Below are positions 8,228 to 16,506 of a stretch of DNA of 52,113 bases, one piece after another. The number at the start of each line of letters is the position of its first letter. The stretch's first letter is position 1. The position numbers and the translations under genes were made by a program. The DNA is taken from NCBI GenBank assembly GCA_030448245.1, contig JAUJNH010000013.1, positions 9,033-61,145 on the forward strand, written 5' to 3'. The notes below the pieces were generated by a model. The model saw only the letters and a program-made list of their open reading frames with translations. It had not been told where the DNA came from and did not search any database. The stretch is from Acidimicrobiales bacterium. GTDB lineage: Bacteria; Actinomycetota; Acidimicrobiia; Acidimicrobiales; JAUJNH01.

Positions 8228-9361
8228 ATGGGGACCGCACCGCGCCGCTTCGTCGCGCTCGTCGCTGCGCTCGTGTTCGTCGGGCCGGTCGCCCCCGGGT
8301 ACGCGGCCGAGGGCGAGGTCGAGCGGGCCGAGGCCGCGGTGCAGGACGCCCAGCGCAAGGCCAACGCGGCGAACCAGGGCCTCCAGGCGGCCGAAGCGGC
8401 GCTGGACGACGCCGAGGGCGCGGTGGTCAAGGGCACGGCCGAGCTGAAGGTGGCCCGCCGCCGGCTCGACGAGGCGGCCGCCGCCGTCCGGGCTTCGGCC
8501 GTCCGCGAGTACACCAGCGGCCGGGCCGCGACGTCGCTGAAGTCCGACGACATCGTCAAGATCACCCGGAGCCGGGCCTACCTCGGCGTCGCCACCGGCG
8601 CGTCCGCCGACCAGGTCGACCAGCTGCGGGCGCTGGCGTCCGACCTCGAGGACCGGGAGCGCAACCTCAACAAGCAGGTCAGCAACCAGCGGGCCAAGCT
8701 CGCCGCCTTCCAGCGGCTGGAGGGCCAGCTGGCGTCCAGCCTCGACCGCCTCGGCACCGAGCTCGACGCGGCGCGCCGCCGCGAGGCCGAGGCCAAGGCC
8801 GCCGCCGCCGCCGCCGTGGAGGCGGCGGAAAAGGCGCGGCTGGAGGCCGAGGCCCGAGCGGCCGAGGCCGCCCGCAGGCTGCTCGAGGAGACGCGGGACC
8901 GCGAGGCGAGGGCGGCCCGTCCCGCCCCGAGTGCGGGACCCGGCCCCCAGGCCGCCCCGGTGAACAAGGGGCCGTGGGTGTGCCCGGTGCAGGGCGGAGC
9001 CACCTTCACCAACGACTGGGGCTTCCCCCGATCGGGCGGCCGGCGCCACCAGGGCAACGACCTCTTCGCCGCCCGGGGCACCCCCGTGGTGGCCAGCGTG
9101 GGAGGCAGCTACCGGCGCAGCGCCAACGGCCTCGGTGGCATCAGCTACTACCTGCAGGGCGACGACGGCAACACCTACTACGGCACCCACATGTCCGGCT
9201 ACGGCCCGGTGGGCCCAGGCCGGGTGCCCCAGGGGGCCGTGCTCGGCTTCGTGGGGAACAGCGGCAACGCCCGCGGGACCAGCCCCCACCTCCACTTCGA
9301 GATCCGCCCGGGAGGCGGAGGACCGGTCAACCCCTACCCCACCGTGTCCAGGGCGTGCTGA
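8228..9361 (+). CDS. secreted M23 family peptidase with coiled coil
   Basis: This 377-residue exported protein has a signal peptide (residues 1-26, ending near GYAAEG), a long Ala/Glu/Lys-rich coiled coil (about 28-235) and a C-terminal M23 LytM-type domain (about 255-375). The zinc motifs are intact: HQGNDLFAARGTPVVA supplies His and Asp, and SPHLHFEIRPG supplies the HxH pair. Proteins of this build cleave peptidoglycan cross-links or activate amidases at the septum. ATG at 8228 is chosen because the signal peptide starts there and TATCGT lies 7 nt upstream. Divergence from a BlaI-type repressor suggests cell-wall-stress control, which is unusual for an M23 enzyme. Confidence 0.9.
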   Translation: MGTAPRRFVALVAALVFVGPVAPGYAAEGEVERAEAAVQDAQRKANAANQGLQAAEAALDDAEGAVVKGTAELKVARRRLDEAAAAVRASAVREYTSGRAATSLKSDDIVKITRSRAYLGVATGASADQVDQLRALASDLEDRERNLNKQVSNQRAKLAAFQRLEGQLASSLDRLGTELDAARRREAEAKAAAAAAVEAAEKARLEAEARAAEAARRLLEETRDREARAARPAPSAGPGPQAAPVNKGPWVCPVQGGATFTNDWGFPRSGGRRHQGNDLFAARGTPVVASVGGSYRRSANGLGGISYYLQGDDGNTYYGTHMSGYGPVGPGRVPQGAVLGFVGNSGNARGTSPHLHFEIRPGGGGPVNPYPTVSRAC

Positions 9362-9412
9362 GCGCCCGAGCCACCTGGTGGGGCGCCGGCCCCCCTCGGT
9401 AGCCTGTCACCG

Positions 9413-9448
9413 ATGGCGGCCGAGCAGGACCCCGCGGGTCCGCCCTGA
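9413..9448 (+). CDS. candidate 11-residue leaderless leader peptide
   Basis: ATG at 9413 lies 7 nt after a TAGCCT -10 box (9400-9405) and opens an 11-codon frame (MAAEQDPAGPP) whose TGA overlaps the ATG of the next gene (TGATG at 9446-9450). There is no SD for the downstream gene other than what reinitiation would provide. This is the arrangement expected if the transcript starts at 9413 and the main protein is translated by coupling. It could equally be a mis-assigned start region. Confidence 0.35.
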   Translation: MAAEQDPAGPP

Positions 9449-10467
9449 TGGCCCTGCCGACGCGGCGGTCCGCCCCGATGCTCGGGCCGCGCCGGGGGCC
9501 GATGCGACCGGTGGTCGTCGTCCTCGTCCTGCTCACCATCCTGGTCGTCGCCACCGGCGCCCTCAGCGCCAACCACACCTCGCCCGGCGAGGCCCGCACC
9601 GAGGCGCTGGCCTACCTCGACCGGGTCAGGCCCGTCATCGAGCGCTCGTCGGCCACCGGCCGCGACCTCGCAGCGCTGCGAGACCGAGCCGTGGGGCTCG
9701 AGCGCGACCTCCTCGACCGTCAGCTGGCGCGGATCCAGGCCGACAGCGACGACGCGCTGGCCGAGGCCCGGGCCATGACCTCCTCCCAGGGCCGGGAGCT
9801 GGCCCAGGAGCTGCTGATCGGCGCGCTCGGCGGCCGGGCCACGGCCGTCAAGGCCCTGCGAGCCGCCTTTGGCCAGGCGCTCGACACCAAGGCGCCGCTC
9901 CTCCCGGCCGTTCAGGCGCTGAGCGAGGTCGGCCGTGACCTCCAGGCGGCCGACGGCGCCTACCGGTTGTTCGGCCGGAACCTCCCGCCCGGGGGAACGC
10001 CGCCGCCGGAGAGCCGGTGGGTGCCCGACCCGCAGGAGTGGTCGGCCCCGGTCCTCGGGGCCTTCGTCACCGCCATCCGGAACAGCAAGAACCTGGCCCC
10101 GGTCCGCGACCTCGCCGTGCTGGTGGCCAGCCCCGACCCGGGCCCGGTCGGTGAGGAGAACGGCAAGGTCCAGGTGCTGGCCCAGGTGTCGGCCATCCGG
10201 CTCCAGGTGGTGGTGGCCAACCAGGGCAACCAGCCGGAGACGGCCGTGCCGGTGGTGGCCTCGACCCAGCCGTTCGACGGGTCCCCGGCGTCGTCCGACC
10301 GGGTCACGGTCAACCTCGAGCCCGGGCAGCGCCGCGCCCTCAACAACCTCGAGCTGACGCCACCGGCCCCGGGCGTCACGTTCGGGGTGATCGTCCGCGT
10401 CGGCACGTCCTCAGACGGCAACCCGACCGACGACGAGTTCCCGGTCCGCCAGTACGTCCTGCGGTAG
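9448..10467 (+). CDS. membrane-anchored extracytoplasmic protein, function unknown
   Basis: This 339-residue protein has a basic N-terminus and one membrane helix (residues about 20-40, VVVVLVLLTILVVATGAL), so the rest should be outside the cytoplasm. Residues 50-190 are helical and charged, with coiled-coil-like spacing. Residues about 235-335 look like an immunoglobulin/CARDB-type beta sandwich (QVSAIRLQVVVANQGNQPE, then a FGVIVRVG strand near the end). I do not recognise a named family. It follows the secreted M23 peptidase on the same strand after 86 bp, so a role at the cell envelope is plausible but inferred from position only. Confidence 0.7.
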   Translation: MALPTRRSAPMLGPRRGPMRPVVVVLVLLTILVVATGALSANHTSPGEARTEALAYLDRVRPVIERSSATGRDLAALRDRAVGLERDLLDRQLARIQADSDDALAEARAMTSSQGRELAQELLIGALGGRATAVKALRAAFGQALDTKAPLLPAVQALSEVGRDLQAADGAYRLFGRNLPPGGTPPPESRWVPDPQEWSAPVLGAFVTAIRNSKNLAPVRDLAVLVASPDPGPVGEENGKVQVLAQVSAIRLQVVVANQGNQPETAVPVVASTQPFDGSPASSDRVTVNLEPGQRRALNNLELTPPAPGVTFGVIVRVGTSSDGNPTDDEFPVRQYVLR

Positions 10468-10552
10468 CCGCCACCAGCCTCGCCGCTCGTGCGGCCGGGC
10501 CCGGCGCGTAGAGTTCGCCCGCCGCACGCCTTGGAAGAGGAGGAGCTCGGCT

Positions 10553-12241
10553 GTGCCTGTGGTGGCGGGTGAGGTCGGAGGTCAGCACTTCGACGTCGTC
10601 GTGGTCGGATCCGGCTTCGGCGGGTCGGTCTGCGCCCACCGCCTGGCCGATGGGGGCCGGTCGGTGTGCGTCCTCGAGCGGGGCCAGGCCTACGCCCCGC
10701 ACTCGTTCCCCCGGTCGCCGCTCGGCATCGCCGACAACCTGTGGGACCCGAGCAAGGGCCTCCACGGCATGTTCGACGTGTGGTCGTTCAAGGGCATCGA
10801 CGCCCTGGTCGGCAGCGGGCTGGGCGGCGGGTCGCTCATCTACGCCAACGTGCTGATCCGCAAGGACCCGTCGTGGTTCGTGCAGGACCACCCGTACCGG
10901 CCGGGGACCACCGAGCGGTGGGCGGTGCAGTACGACGACCTCGAGACCTCGTACACCGAGGTCGAGAAGTTCCTCGACGTCCAGACCCTTCCCGAGGGGG
11001 TGGCCTTCGACCTCGCCAAGACCAGGGCCATGCGGGATGCCGCCGGCGTCATCGGCGACGAGGTCGAGTGGAAGCTGGCCCCCCTCGGCGTCCGCTTCCG
11101 GGGGGGCGAGGGCGGCGGGGTGGTGGGCGGCCCGTTGGCCGAGAGCCTCTACCCCAACCTGCACGGCGAGGGCGGCCGGCGCACGTGCCGGCTGTGCGGC
11201 GAGTGCGACATCGGCTGCAACGACGGCGCCAAGAGCACCCTCGACCACACCTACCTGTCGGCGGCGTCGAAGCGCGGCGCGGTGCTGAGCACCCGGTCCG
11301 AGGTGCGGGCCCTGCGCCGCACAGACGAAGGCTTCGAGGTCGACTTCGTGGTCCACGGCCCGGACGCCGCCGGCCAGCCGGTCGACACCGCCTCGCTGCC
11401 CCTGAGCACCGTGCGGGCCAAGGAGGTGGTGCTCGCCGCCGGCACCCTCGGCTCGACCTACCTCGCCCTGCGCAACCGCCGCTCGCTGGGGCTCACCAGC
11501 CCCGCTCTCGGCACCCGCTTCTGCGGCAACGGCGACCTGCTCGGCTTCATCCTCGGCGCCAACCGGCCGCTGGAGGGGTCCCAGGGACCCGTCATCACCT
11601 CCTACATCCGGTCGCCGGACGCCGTCGACACCGGCAACCCGGCCGATCTCGGCAGCTACCTCGAGGACGCCGGCTACCCGGCGTTCCTCGAGTGGCTGGT
11701 CGAGGCCTCGCAGGTGCGGGGGGTGGCCTCCCGCGCCGCCCGCTTCGCCTGGGATCGGGTGCGGGAGAAGGTCACCGGTCGCACCTCGAGCAACCTCTCA
11801 GGCGCGGTCAGCCGGCTGCTCGGCCGCAACCGCCTCAGCACCAACTCGATGCCGATGCTCGGGATGGGCCGCGACGTCCCCGACGGCCTGCTCTACCTCA
11901 ACGGGTCGATGCTCGACAGCACGTGGACCACGGCCACCTCCGAGGCCTACTTCGCCACCCTCGAGCACCGCATGAGGCAGGTGGCCAGCGCCGTCGGCGG
12001 CCGCTATCAGCGGAACCCGCTCGGCATGCTGCGCCGGGTGATCACCGTCCACCCGCTCGGGGGCCTGCCGATGGCCAAGCACCCGAACGAGGGGGTCGTC
12101 GACGGCCTGGGCCGGGTCCACGGCGTCCCGGGGCTGTACGTGGCCGACGGGTCGGTGATGCCGGGGCCGGTGGGGCCCAACCCGTCGCTCACGATCGCCG
12201 CGTTCGCCGACCGGATGTGCGGCTCGATGCTGGGATCGTGA
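10553..12241 (+). CDS. GMC family FAD-dependent oxidoreductase (cholesterol-oxidase-like)
   Basis: This 562-residue GMC oxidoreductase has the N-terminal FAD motif DVVVVGSGFGGSVCAHRLA (residues 14-32), a second FAD contact GSGLGGGSLIYANVL near 87-101, and the conserved C-terminal stretch VHPLGGLPMAK, with VADGSVMPGPVGPNPSLTI closing the flavin site. These patterns resemble class I cholesterol-oxidase-like enzymes acting on a sterol or other hydrophobic alcohol; the substrate is unknown. A Cys-rich insert (CRLCGECDIGCNDGAK near 215-230) is also seen in related bacterial proteins. GTG at 10553 has an AGGAGGAG Shine-Dalgarno, with TAGAGT at 10509 as a likely -10. It heads a four-gene chain with overlapping ends. 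Confidence 0.9.
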   Translation: MPVVAGEVGGQHFDVVVVGSGFGGSVCAHRLADGGRSVCVLERGQAYAPHSFPRSPLGIADNLWDPSKGLHGMFDVWSFKGIDALVGSGLGGGSLIYANVLIRKDPSWFVQDHPYRPGTTERWAVQYDDLETSYTEVEKFLDVQTLPEGVAFDLAKTRAMRDAAGVIGDEVEWKLAPLGVRFRGGEGGGVVGGPLAESLYPNLHGEGGRRTCRLCGECDIGCNDGAKSTLDHTYLSAASKRGAVLSTRSEVRALRRTDEGFEVDFVVHGPDAAGQPVDTASLPLSTVRAKEVVLAAGTLGSTYLALRNRRSLGLTSPALGTRFCGNGDLLGFILGANRPLEGSQGPVITSYIRSPDAVDTGNPADLGSYLEDAGYPAFLEWLVEASQVRGVASRAARFAWDRVREKVTGRTSSNLSGAVSRLLGRNRLSTNSMPMLGMGRDVPDGLLYLNGSMLDSTWTTATSEAYFATLEHRMRQVASAVGGRYQRNPLGMLRRVITVHPLGGLPMAKHPNEGVVDGLGRVHGVPGLYVADGSVMPGPVGPNPSLTIAAFADRMCGSMLGS

Positions 12242-12885
12242 TGGCCGCTCCGCCGGCCGAACGACGAGACGCGGGCCGCTCGGTCCACTTCACCGAGGAG
12301 ATGGCGGGCTTCTTCTGCCTCGGCGCCCCGGACTACGCGGCCGGCTTCCACAACGGCAGGGAGGCGGGCACCCCACTCGGGTTCCACCTCACCATCGGCA
12401 CCCACGACCTCGACGCCTTCCTGGCCGACCCCGAGCACCGCTGCGACGCCATGGGGTACGTCGACGCCCCGGTGTTCGGCGGCGGGCACCTCCCGGTCGT
12501 CGAGGGCTGGTTCAACCTCTTCGCCCCCGGCCAGCGGCCCGGCCGCACGGTGATGCGCTACCGCCTGTGGTTCTTCGCGGGGGGGACGGGCGAGCCGCTC
12601 ACCCTGGTGGGCCTCAAGGACGTGGGCAACGACCCGGGTCTCGACGCCTGGCGCGACACCACCTGCCTGTTCACCCGCATCCTGGAGGGTCACGTGGAGG
12701 CTGACGAGGACGAGAACGTCCCCGAGCGGGCCCGGGGGCTCGTGATGATCGAGCCGGCGATGTTCGCCCGTCAGCTCACCACCTTCCGAGGCCGCCCGTC
12801 GGCCGTGGCCCGGTTCGGGTGGATGTTCGCCCGCTCCCTGGCCACCGTCTACTGGAGGCGTCCCCGCCCCCACGGCCCGTCGTGA
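12241..12885 (+). CDS. GMC-associated small protein, function unknown
   Basis: This 214-residue soluble protein starts with ATG at 12241, sharing one base with the TGA of the GMC gene. It is rich in aromatic and beta-type segments (FTEEMAGFFCLGAPDYAAGF, then MRYRLWFFAGG). From memory, a similar domain lies between the GMC part and the hydrolase part of long fused oxidoreductase proteins in other bacteria, so here it appears as a free-standing version of that linker domain. That comparison is recall, not a search. No catalytic motif is evident. Its stop overlaps the next gene's GTG by 4 bp. Confidence 0.75.
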   Translation: MAAPPAERRDAGRSVHFTEEMAGFFCLGAPDYAAGFHNGREAGTPLGFHLTIGTHDLDAFLADPEHRCDAMGYVDAPVFGGGHLPVVEGWFNLFAPGQRPGRTVMRYRLWFFAGGTGEPLTLVGLKDVGNDPGLDAWRDTTCLFTRILEGHVEADEDENVPERARGLVMIEPAMFARQLTTFRGRPSAVARFGWMFARSLATVYWRRPRPHGPS

Positions 12886-14462
12886 CCGAGGACGAGTTCC
12901 GGCCCCGGCCCCGGGTGCGCTGGCTGGCGCCGACCGTGCTGGCCCAGGGCGTCAGGCCCATCCTGCTGTCCGGTCTCTTCGCCCGCTTCAGCGACCGGCG
13001 CGAGGTCGAGGCCGTGCTCGACCAGTCGACGGTCGTCGACCTCTCCGAGCAGGACGAGGCGTGGGTCGACTACGTGGCCGACACGGGCGACGGCTTCGAC
13101 GCCACCGCCACCGTGGCCAGCCTGCTGGCCCCGGAGGAGCTGCCCGTCGAGGGTCATCAGACAAAAGCCGGCGCCCTCCTCGTGCTGGGCGGCGACGAGG
13201 TCTACCCCTACGCGTCGCAGCGCGAGTACCGGGACCGGTTCGTCGGGCCGTTCCGGGCGATGCTGCCGTGGTCGGAGCCCGAGCGGCAGCTGGTCGCCGT
13301 GCCCGGCAACCACGACTGGTACGACGGGCTCACCGCCTTCCTCCAGGTGTTCTGCGGCCGCCGGTGGATCGGCGGGTGGCGGACCGTGCAGCGGCGCAGC
13401 TACTTCTCCTGCAAGCTTCCGAACGGGTGGTGGCTGTGGGGCATCGACATCCAGCTCGACACCTACATCGACCACCCGCAGCTCGAGTACTTCAAGGCCG
13501 AGGCGGCCAAGGTCGAGCCCGGCGACAGCATCATCCTCTGCTGGGCCAAGCCCAGCTGGGTCAAGCTGGGCGAGAGGACCCCGCAGGCCTACGACACGCT
13601 CGACTACTTCCAGCGCAAGGTGGTGCCCGACCACGCGCACCTGCGCCTGTCGCTCACCGGCGACTCGCACCACTACGCCCGCTACGAGGGCCCGGACGGC
13701 GAGCACAAGATCACCGCCGGCCTGGGCGGCGCCTTCCTGTCGGCCACCCACCACCTGCCCCCCCAGCTGCTGCTGCCGGCGCAGGTGAAGGGCGATCCGG
13801 CGATCCCCTTCCACCGCCGGGTCGAGTACCCGTCGTGCGCCCTGTCCCAAGGGCGGCGGTGGACGGTGCTGAGGACGATGCACGCCAACGACCGCTTCGC
13901 CCTGTTGCCGGCCGCGGCCTACGCGGCGATCGCCCTGGGCCTCACCCGCCGCCGGCACCGCCCGCGGACCACGCTCGCCACCGCGGCCACCATCACCGCG
14001 GCCTGCGTCGGGTTCTCCAAGCCCGACAAGCACCGCGACTGCTGGGTGGGCGTCCTGCACGGAGCCGCCCACACCGCCGCCGCCGTCGCGGCCGCCGCCG
14101 TGCTCGGGAGGGGCGGCGCCAGCCGCCGCCGGGTGGTGGCGGGGACGGCCGCGGCCGGCGCTGCGCTGGGCCCCCTGCTGTTCGGGCTGTACCTGGTGGC
14201 GGCCGACCGCATCGGGGTCTTCGGACGGAACACCAACGAGCTGTTCGCGGCGCAGGCCATCGAGGACTTCAAGGGCTTCCTGCGCCTGCACTTCCGGCCC
14301 GACGGCGGGCTCACGATCTATCCCATCAAGGTCGACCGCGTCTCCCGCTGGGTGCGCGACGGCCAGTGGGACAAGCCGGCCGGCGCCCCCCGGTTCAAGC
14401 CGCGCACGCCGCCGGTTCCGACGTTGATCGAGCCCCCGATCGAGGTGACCCGCAAGCCATGA
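12882..14462 (+). CDS. metallophosphoesterase with C-terminal membrane segments
   Basis: This 526-residue protein carries a calcineurin-like phosphoesterase domain: YVADTGDGFDAT (metal-binding Asp residues), VLGGDEVYPY, VPGNHDWYDG and LSLTGDSHHYARY give the usual series of Asp/Asn/His ligands between about residues 60 and 260. After residue 325 come several hydrophobic segments (LLPAAAYAAIALGL, then an Ala-rich pair and LGPLLFGLYLVAADR), so the C-terminus is probably membrane-embedded. GTG at 12882 is used because it overlaps the upstream stop (GTGA). The position between the GMC oxidoreductase unit and an alpha/beta hydrolase suggests a shared lipid or sterol pathway; the substrate is unknown. 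Confidence 0.85.
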   Translation: MTEDEFRPRPRVRWLAPTVLAQGVRPILLSGLFARFSDRREVEAVLDQSTVVDLSEQDEAWVDYVADTGDGFDATATVASLLAPEELPVEGHQTKAGALLVLGGDEVYPYASQREYRDRFVGPFRAMLPWSEPERQLVAVPGNHDWYDGLTAFLQVFCGRRWIGGWRTVQRRSYFSCKLPNGWWLWGIDIQLDTYIDHPQLEYFKAEAAKVEPGDSIILCWAKPSWVKLGERTPQAYDTLDYFQRKVVPDHAHLRLSLTGDSHHYARYEGPDGEHKITAGLGGAFLSATHHLPPQLLLPAQVKGDPAIPFHRRVEYPSCALSQGRRWTVLRTMHANDRFALLPAAAYAAIALGLTRRRHRPRTTLATAATITAACVGFSKPDKHRDCWVGVLHGAAHTAAAVAAAAVLGRGGASRRRVVAGTAAAGAALGPLLFGLYLVAADRIGVFGRNTNELFAAQAIEDFKGFLRLHFRPDGGLTIYPIKVDRVSRWVRDGQWDKPAGAPRFKPRTPPVPTLIEPPIEVTRKP

Positions 14463-15505
14463 CACCCGAACCCCAGGCGCCCGAGCTCGAGACGGACGTC
14501 GTCCCGTTCAGGGCCGGGGACGGCATGGCCCTCAACCTGCACCACGTGACCGGTCCCCGTCCGCCGACCAGGGGCCCGGTCCTGCTCGTCCACGGCGCCG
14601 GCGTTCGCGCCAACATCTTCCGGCCGCCGGGGCAGACGACGCTGGTCGACGCGCTCGTGGCCGAGGGGTGGGACGTGTGGCTCGAGAACTGGCGGGCCAG
14701 CATCGACCTGCCGCCGACCGAGTGGGACCTGGACCAGGCGGCCGTCCACGACCACCCGGCGGCGGTCGACACCGTCCTGCGGCACACGGGCGCCGACTCG
14801 GTGAAGGCGGTGGTCCACTGCCAGGGGTCGTCCAGCTTCGTGCTGTCCTCGGTGGCCGGCCTGCTCCCCAAGGTCGACACGATCGTCTCGAACGCCATGT
14901 CGCTCCACCCGGTGATCTCCCGGTACGCCCGGTTCAAGATCCAGGTGGTGGTCCCCCGCTTCGCCAAGCTGATGCCCTTCCTCAGCCCCCGGTGGGGCCT
15001 CGACCCGCCGGTCGACCTGCGGGCCAGGGCCGTGGTCGGCTTCGTCCGCCTCACCCACCACGAGTGCGACCACATCGTGTGCCGCATGGTGAGCTTCACC
15101 TACGGCGCCGGGTTCCCGGCGCTGTGGTCGCACGAGAACATCTCGGACGCCACCCACGACTGGATCGACCGGGAGTTCGCCGACGTCCCCTTCTCGTTCT
15201 TCCTCCAGATGGGCCGCTCGGTGCACCGGGGCCACCTGGTGACCTCCGACCGCTTCCCCCAGCTGCCCGCCTCCATCGTGGCCCAGCCGCCCCAGACCGA
15301 CGCCCGGTTCACGCTGCTGGCCGGCCGGAACAACCGGTGCTTCCTGCCCGAGAGCCAGCGGCGGACCTTCGCCTTCCTCGACACCCACCGGCCCGGCTTC
15401 CACGACCTGCGGATCGTGCCCGGCTACGGCCACCTCGACGTGCTGTTCGGCCGCAACGCCGCCCGCGACACCTATCCGGCGATCGTGGAGGCGCTCAGCC
15501 GCTGA
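14459..15505 (+). CDS. alpha/beta hydrolase with candidate Cys nucleophile
   Basis: This 348-residue alpha/beta-hydrolase-fold protein contains the oxyanion region LLVHGAGVRANIFRPPG near residues 41-57 and a nucleophile-elbow position reading VVHCQGSSS near 117-125, where a Cys occupies the place usually held by Ser. The catalytic His is likely in VPGYGHLDVLFG near the C-terminus. Its ATG overlaps the metallophosphoesterase stop (ATGA). In other bacteria a related domain is fused to GMC oxidoreductases (recall), which fits this coupled gene chain. Cys-for-Ser nucleophiles are known in dienelactone hydrolases, so the protein could be active, but this needs structure or activity data. Confidence 0.85.
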   Translation: MTPEPQAPELETDVVPFRAGDGMALNLHHVTGPRPPTRGPVLLVHGAGVRANIFRPPGQTTLVDALVAEGWDVWLENWRASIDLPPTEWDLDQAAVHDHPAAVDTVLRHTGADSVKAVVHCQGSSSFVLSSVAGLLPKVDTIVSNAMSLHPVISRYARFKIQVVVPRFAKLMPFLSPRWGLDPPVDLRARAVVGFVRLTHHECDHIVCRMVSFTYGAGFPALWSHENISDATHDWIDREFADVPFSFFLQMGRSVHRGHLVTSDRFPQLPASIVAQPPQTDARFTLLAGRNNRCFLPESQRRTFAFLDTHRPGFHDLRIVPGYGHLDVLFGRNAARDTYPAIVEALSR

Positions 15506-15551
15506 GGCCCCGCGCACCCGGGTAGCGGCCCGCAAGGGGCAAGATCGGGGC

Positions 15552-15965
15552 ATGGCTGACCAGGCGCACAAGGTCGAGAAGAGCGACGAGGAGTGGAGGC
15601 AGCAGCTCTCGCCCGAGGCCTACCAGGTGCTGCGGCGGGCCGGCACCGAACGGGCGTGGAGCGGCGAGTACGTCGACTGGCACGGCGACGGCACCTTCAC
15701 CTGCCGGGCCTGCGGCAACCCGCTCTTCGCCTCGACCACCAAGTACGAGTCCGGCTCGGGCTGGCCCAGCTTCTGGGAGCCCCTCTCGTCGGACGCCGTC
15801 GAGCTGGTCGAGGACCGCAGCCACGGCATGGTGCGGGTCGAGGTGCGCTGCGCCCGGTGCGGGTCGCACCTCGGGCACCTCTTCGACGACGGCCCGGCCC
15901 CGACAGGACAGCGCTTCTGCATGAACTCGCTGGCCCTGCAGGTCGAGGAGCCGCCGGCCGAGTAG
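15552..15965 (+). CDS. msrB: peptide-methionine (R)-S-oxide reductase MsrB
   Basis: This 137-residue enzyme reduces the R-sulfoxide of oxidised methionine. Zinc-site CxxC pairs are present at CRACGNPL and CARCGSHLGHLF, the substrate pocket at SGSGWPSFW, and the catalytic Cys in GQRFCMNSLAL. Length and order match the free-standing MsrB family, with no MsrA fusion. ATG at 15552 follows a CAAGAT element by 6 nt with no clear SD, again suggesting a short or absent leader. It is 46 bp after the hydrolase gene and 52 bp before a Cys-rich small protein. Confidence 0.95.
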   Translation: MADQAHKVEKSDEEWRQQLSPEAYQVLRRAGTERAWSGEYVDWHGDGTFTCRACGNPLFASTTKYESGSGWPSFWEPLSSDAVELVEDRSHGMVRVEVRCARCGSHLGHLFDDGPAPTGQRFCMNSLALQVEEPPAE

Positions 15966-16017
15966 TCGCGCCAGCGCGGTACAGTTCGGTGTTCGCGGCG
16001 TTCGAGGAGGGCTTCCG

Positions 16018-16431
16018 ATGTCTGACGAAACCGAAGCACCTGGTCGCAGCGCCCTGCAGGCCATGTACTGGCGCAGCGAGATCCTCCAGGTGATGGTGTG
16101 GATGCGGGGTGAGGGCTTCGGCGAGGAGGTCGACACCAACATCCTCCAGCGGTTCCTCGGCGTCGACGCCGCCACCGGGCTCGAGCACCTCGACGGGATG
16201 GTCAACGACGGCTACGTCGTCCGGGTCGGCGACCGCTACCGGCTGTCGGAGATGGGCCAGAAGGAGGGGGCGCTCGACTTCGTCAGCTCGTTCGAGGAGC
16301 TGCAGAAGCAAGCCCACGGCGAGTGCGGCCCCGACTGCCCCCACTGCTTCCCGCCCGAGGGCGTCGACAGCGACTGCACCGAGGCGTGCCCCGCCTACGA
16401 GTTGGCCATGGAAGGCCGCCCGGCCGTCTAG
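16018..16431 (+). CDS. small protein with winged-helix-like region and Cys cluster
   Basis: This 137-residue protein is not assigned to a named family. Residues about 15-90 have the helix-helix-strand rhythm of a winged helix (MYWRSEILQVMVWMRGEG, then LDGMVNDGYVVRVGDRYRLS as a possible recognition helix and wing). Residues 101-127 hold five cysteines in the pattern CxxxCxxC-x9-CxxxC, suited to Zn or an Fe-S centre. A TACAGT box (15980-15985) and a GGAGGG SD precede the ATG. Sitting next to msrB, it may be a redox- or metal-sensing regulator, but that is inference. Confidence 0.7.
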   Translation: MSDETEAPGRSALQAMYWRSEILQVMVWMRGEGFGEEVDTNILQRFLGVDAATGLEHLDGMVNDGYVVRVGDRYRLSEMGQKEGALDFVSSFEELQKQAHGECGPDCPHCFPPEGVDSDCTEACPAYELAMEGRPAV

Positions 16432-16506
16432 GACGGTTCGCTCTCCCGGGCCCGCTGGCCTCGGGGTCGAGCCGCCAGCAGGCGCAGGGCCATGGGCCCT
16501 GCGGGT

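Noticed and set aside
12849..14465. 538-codon minus-strand frame opposite the metallophosphoesterase
   Set aside because: No domain pattern and full overlap with a gene carrying intact catalytic motifs.
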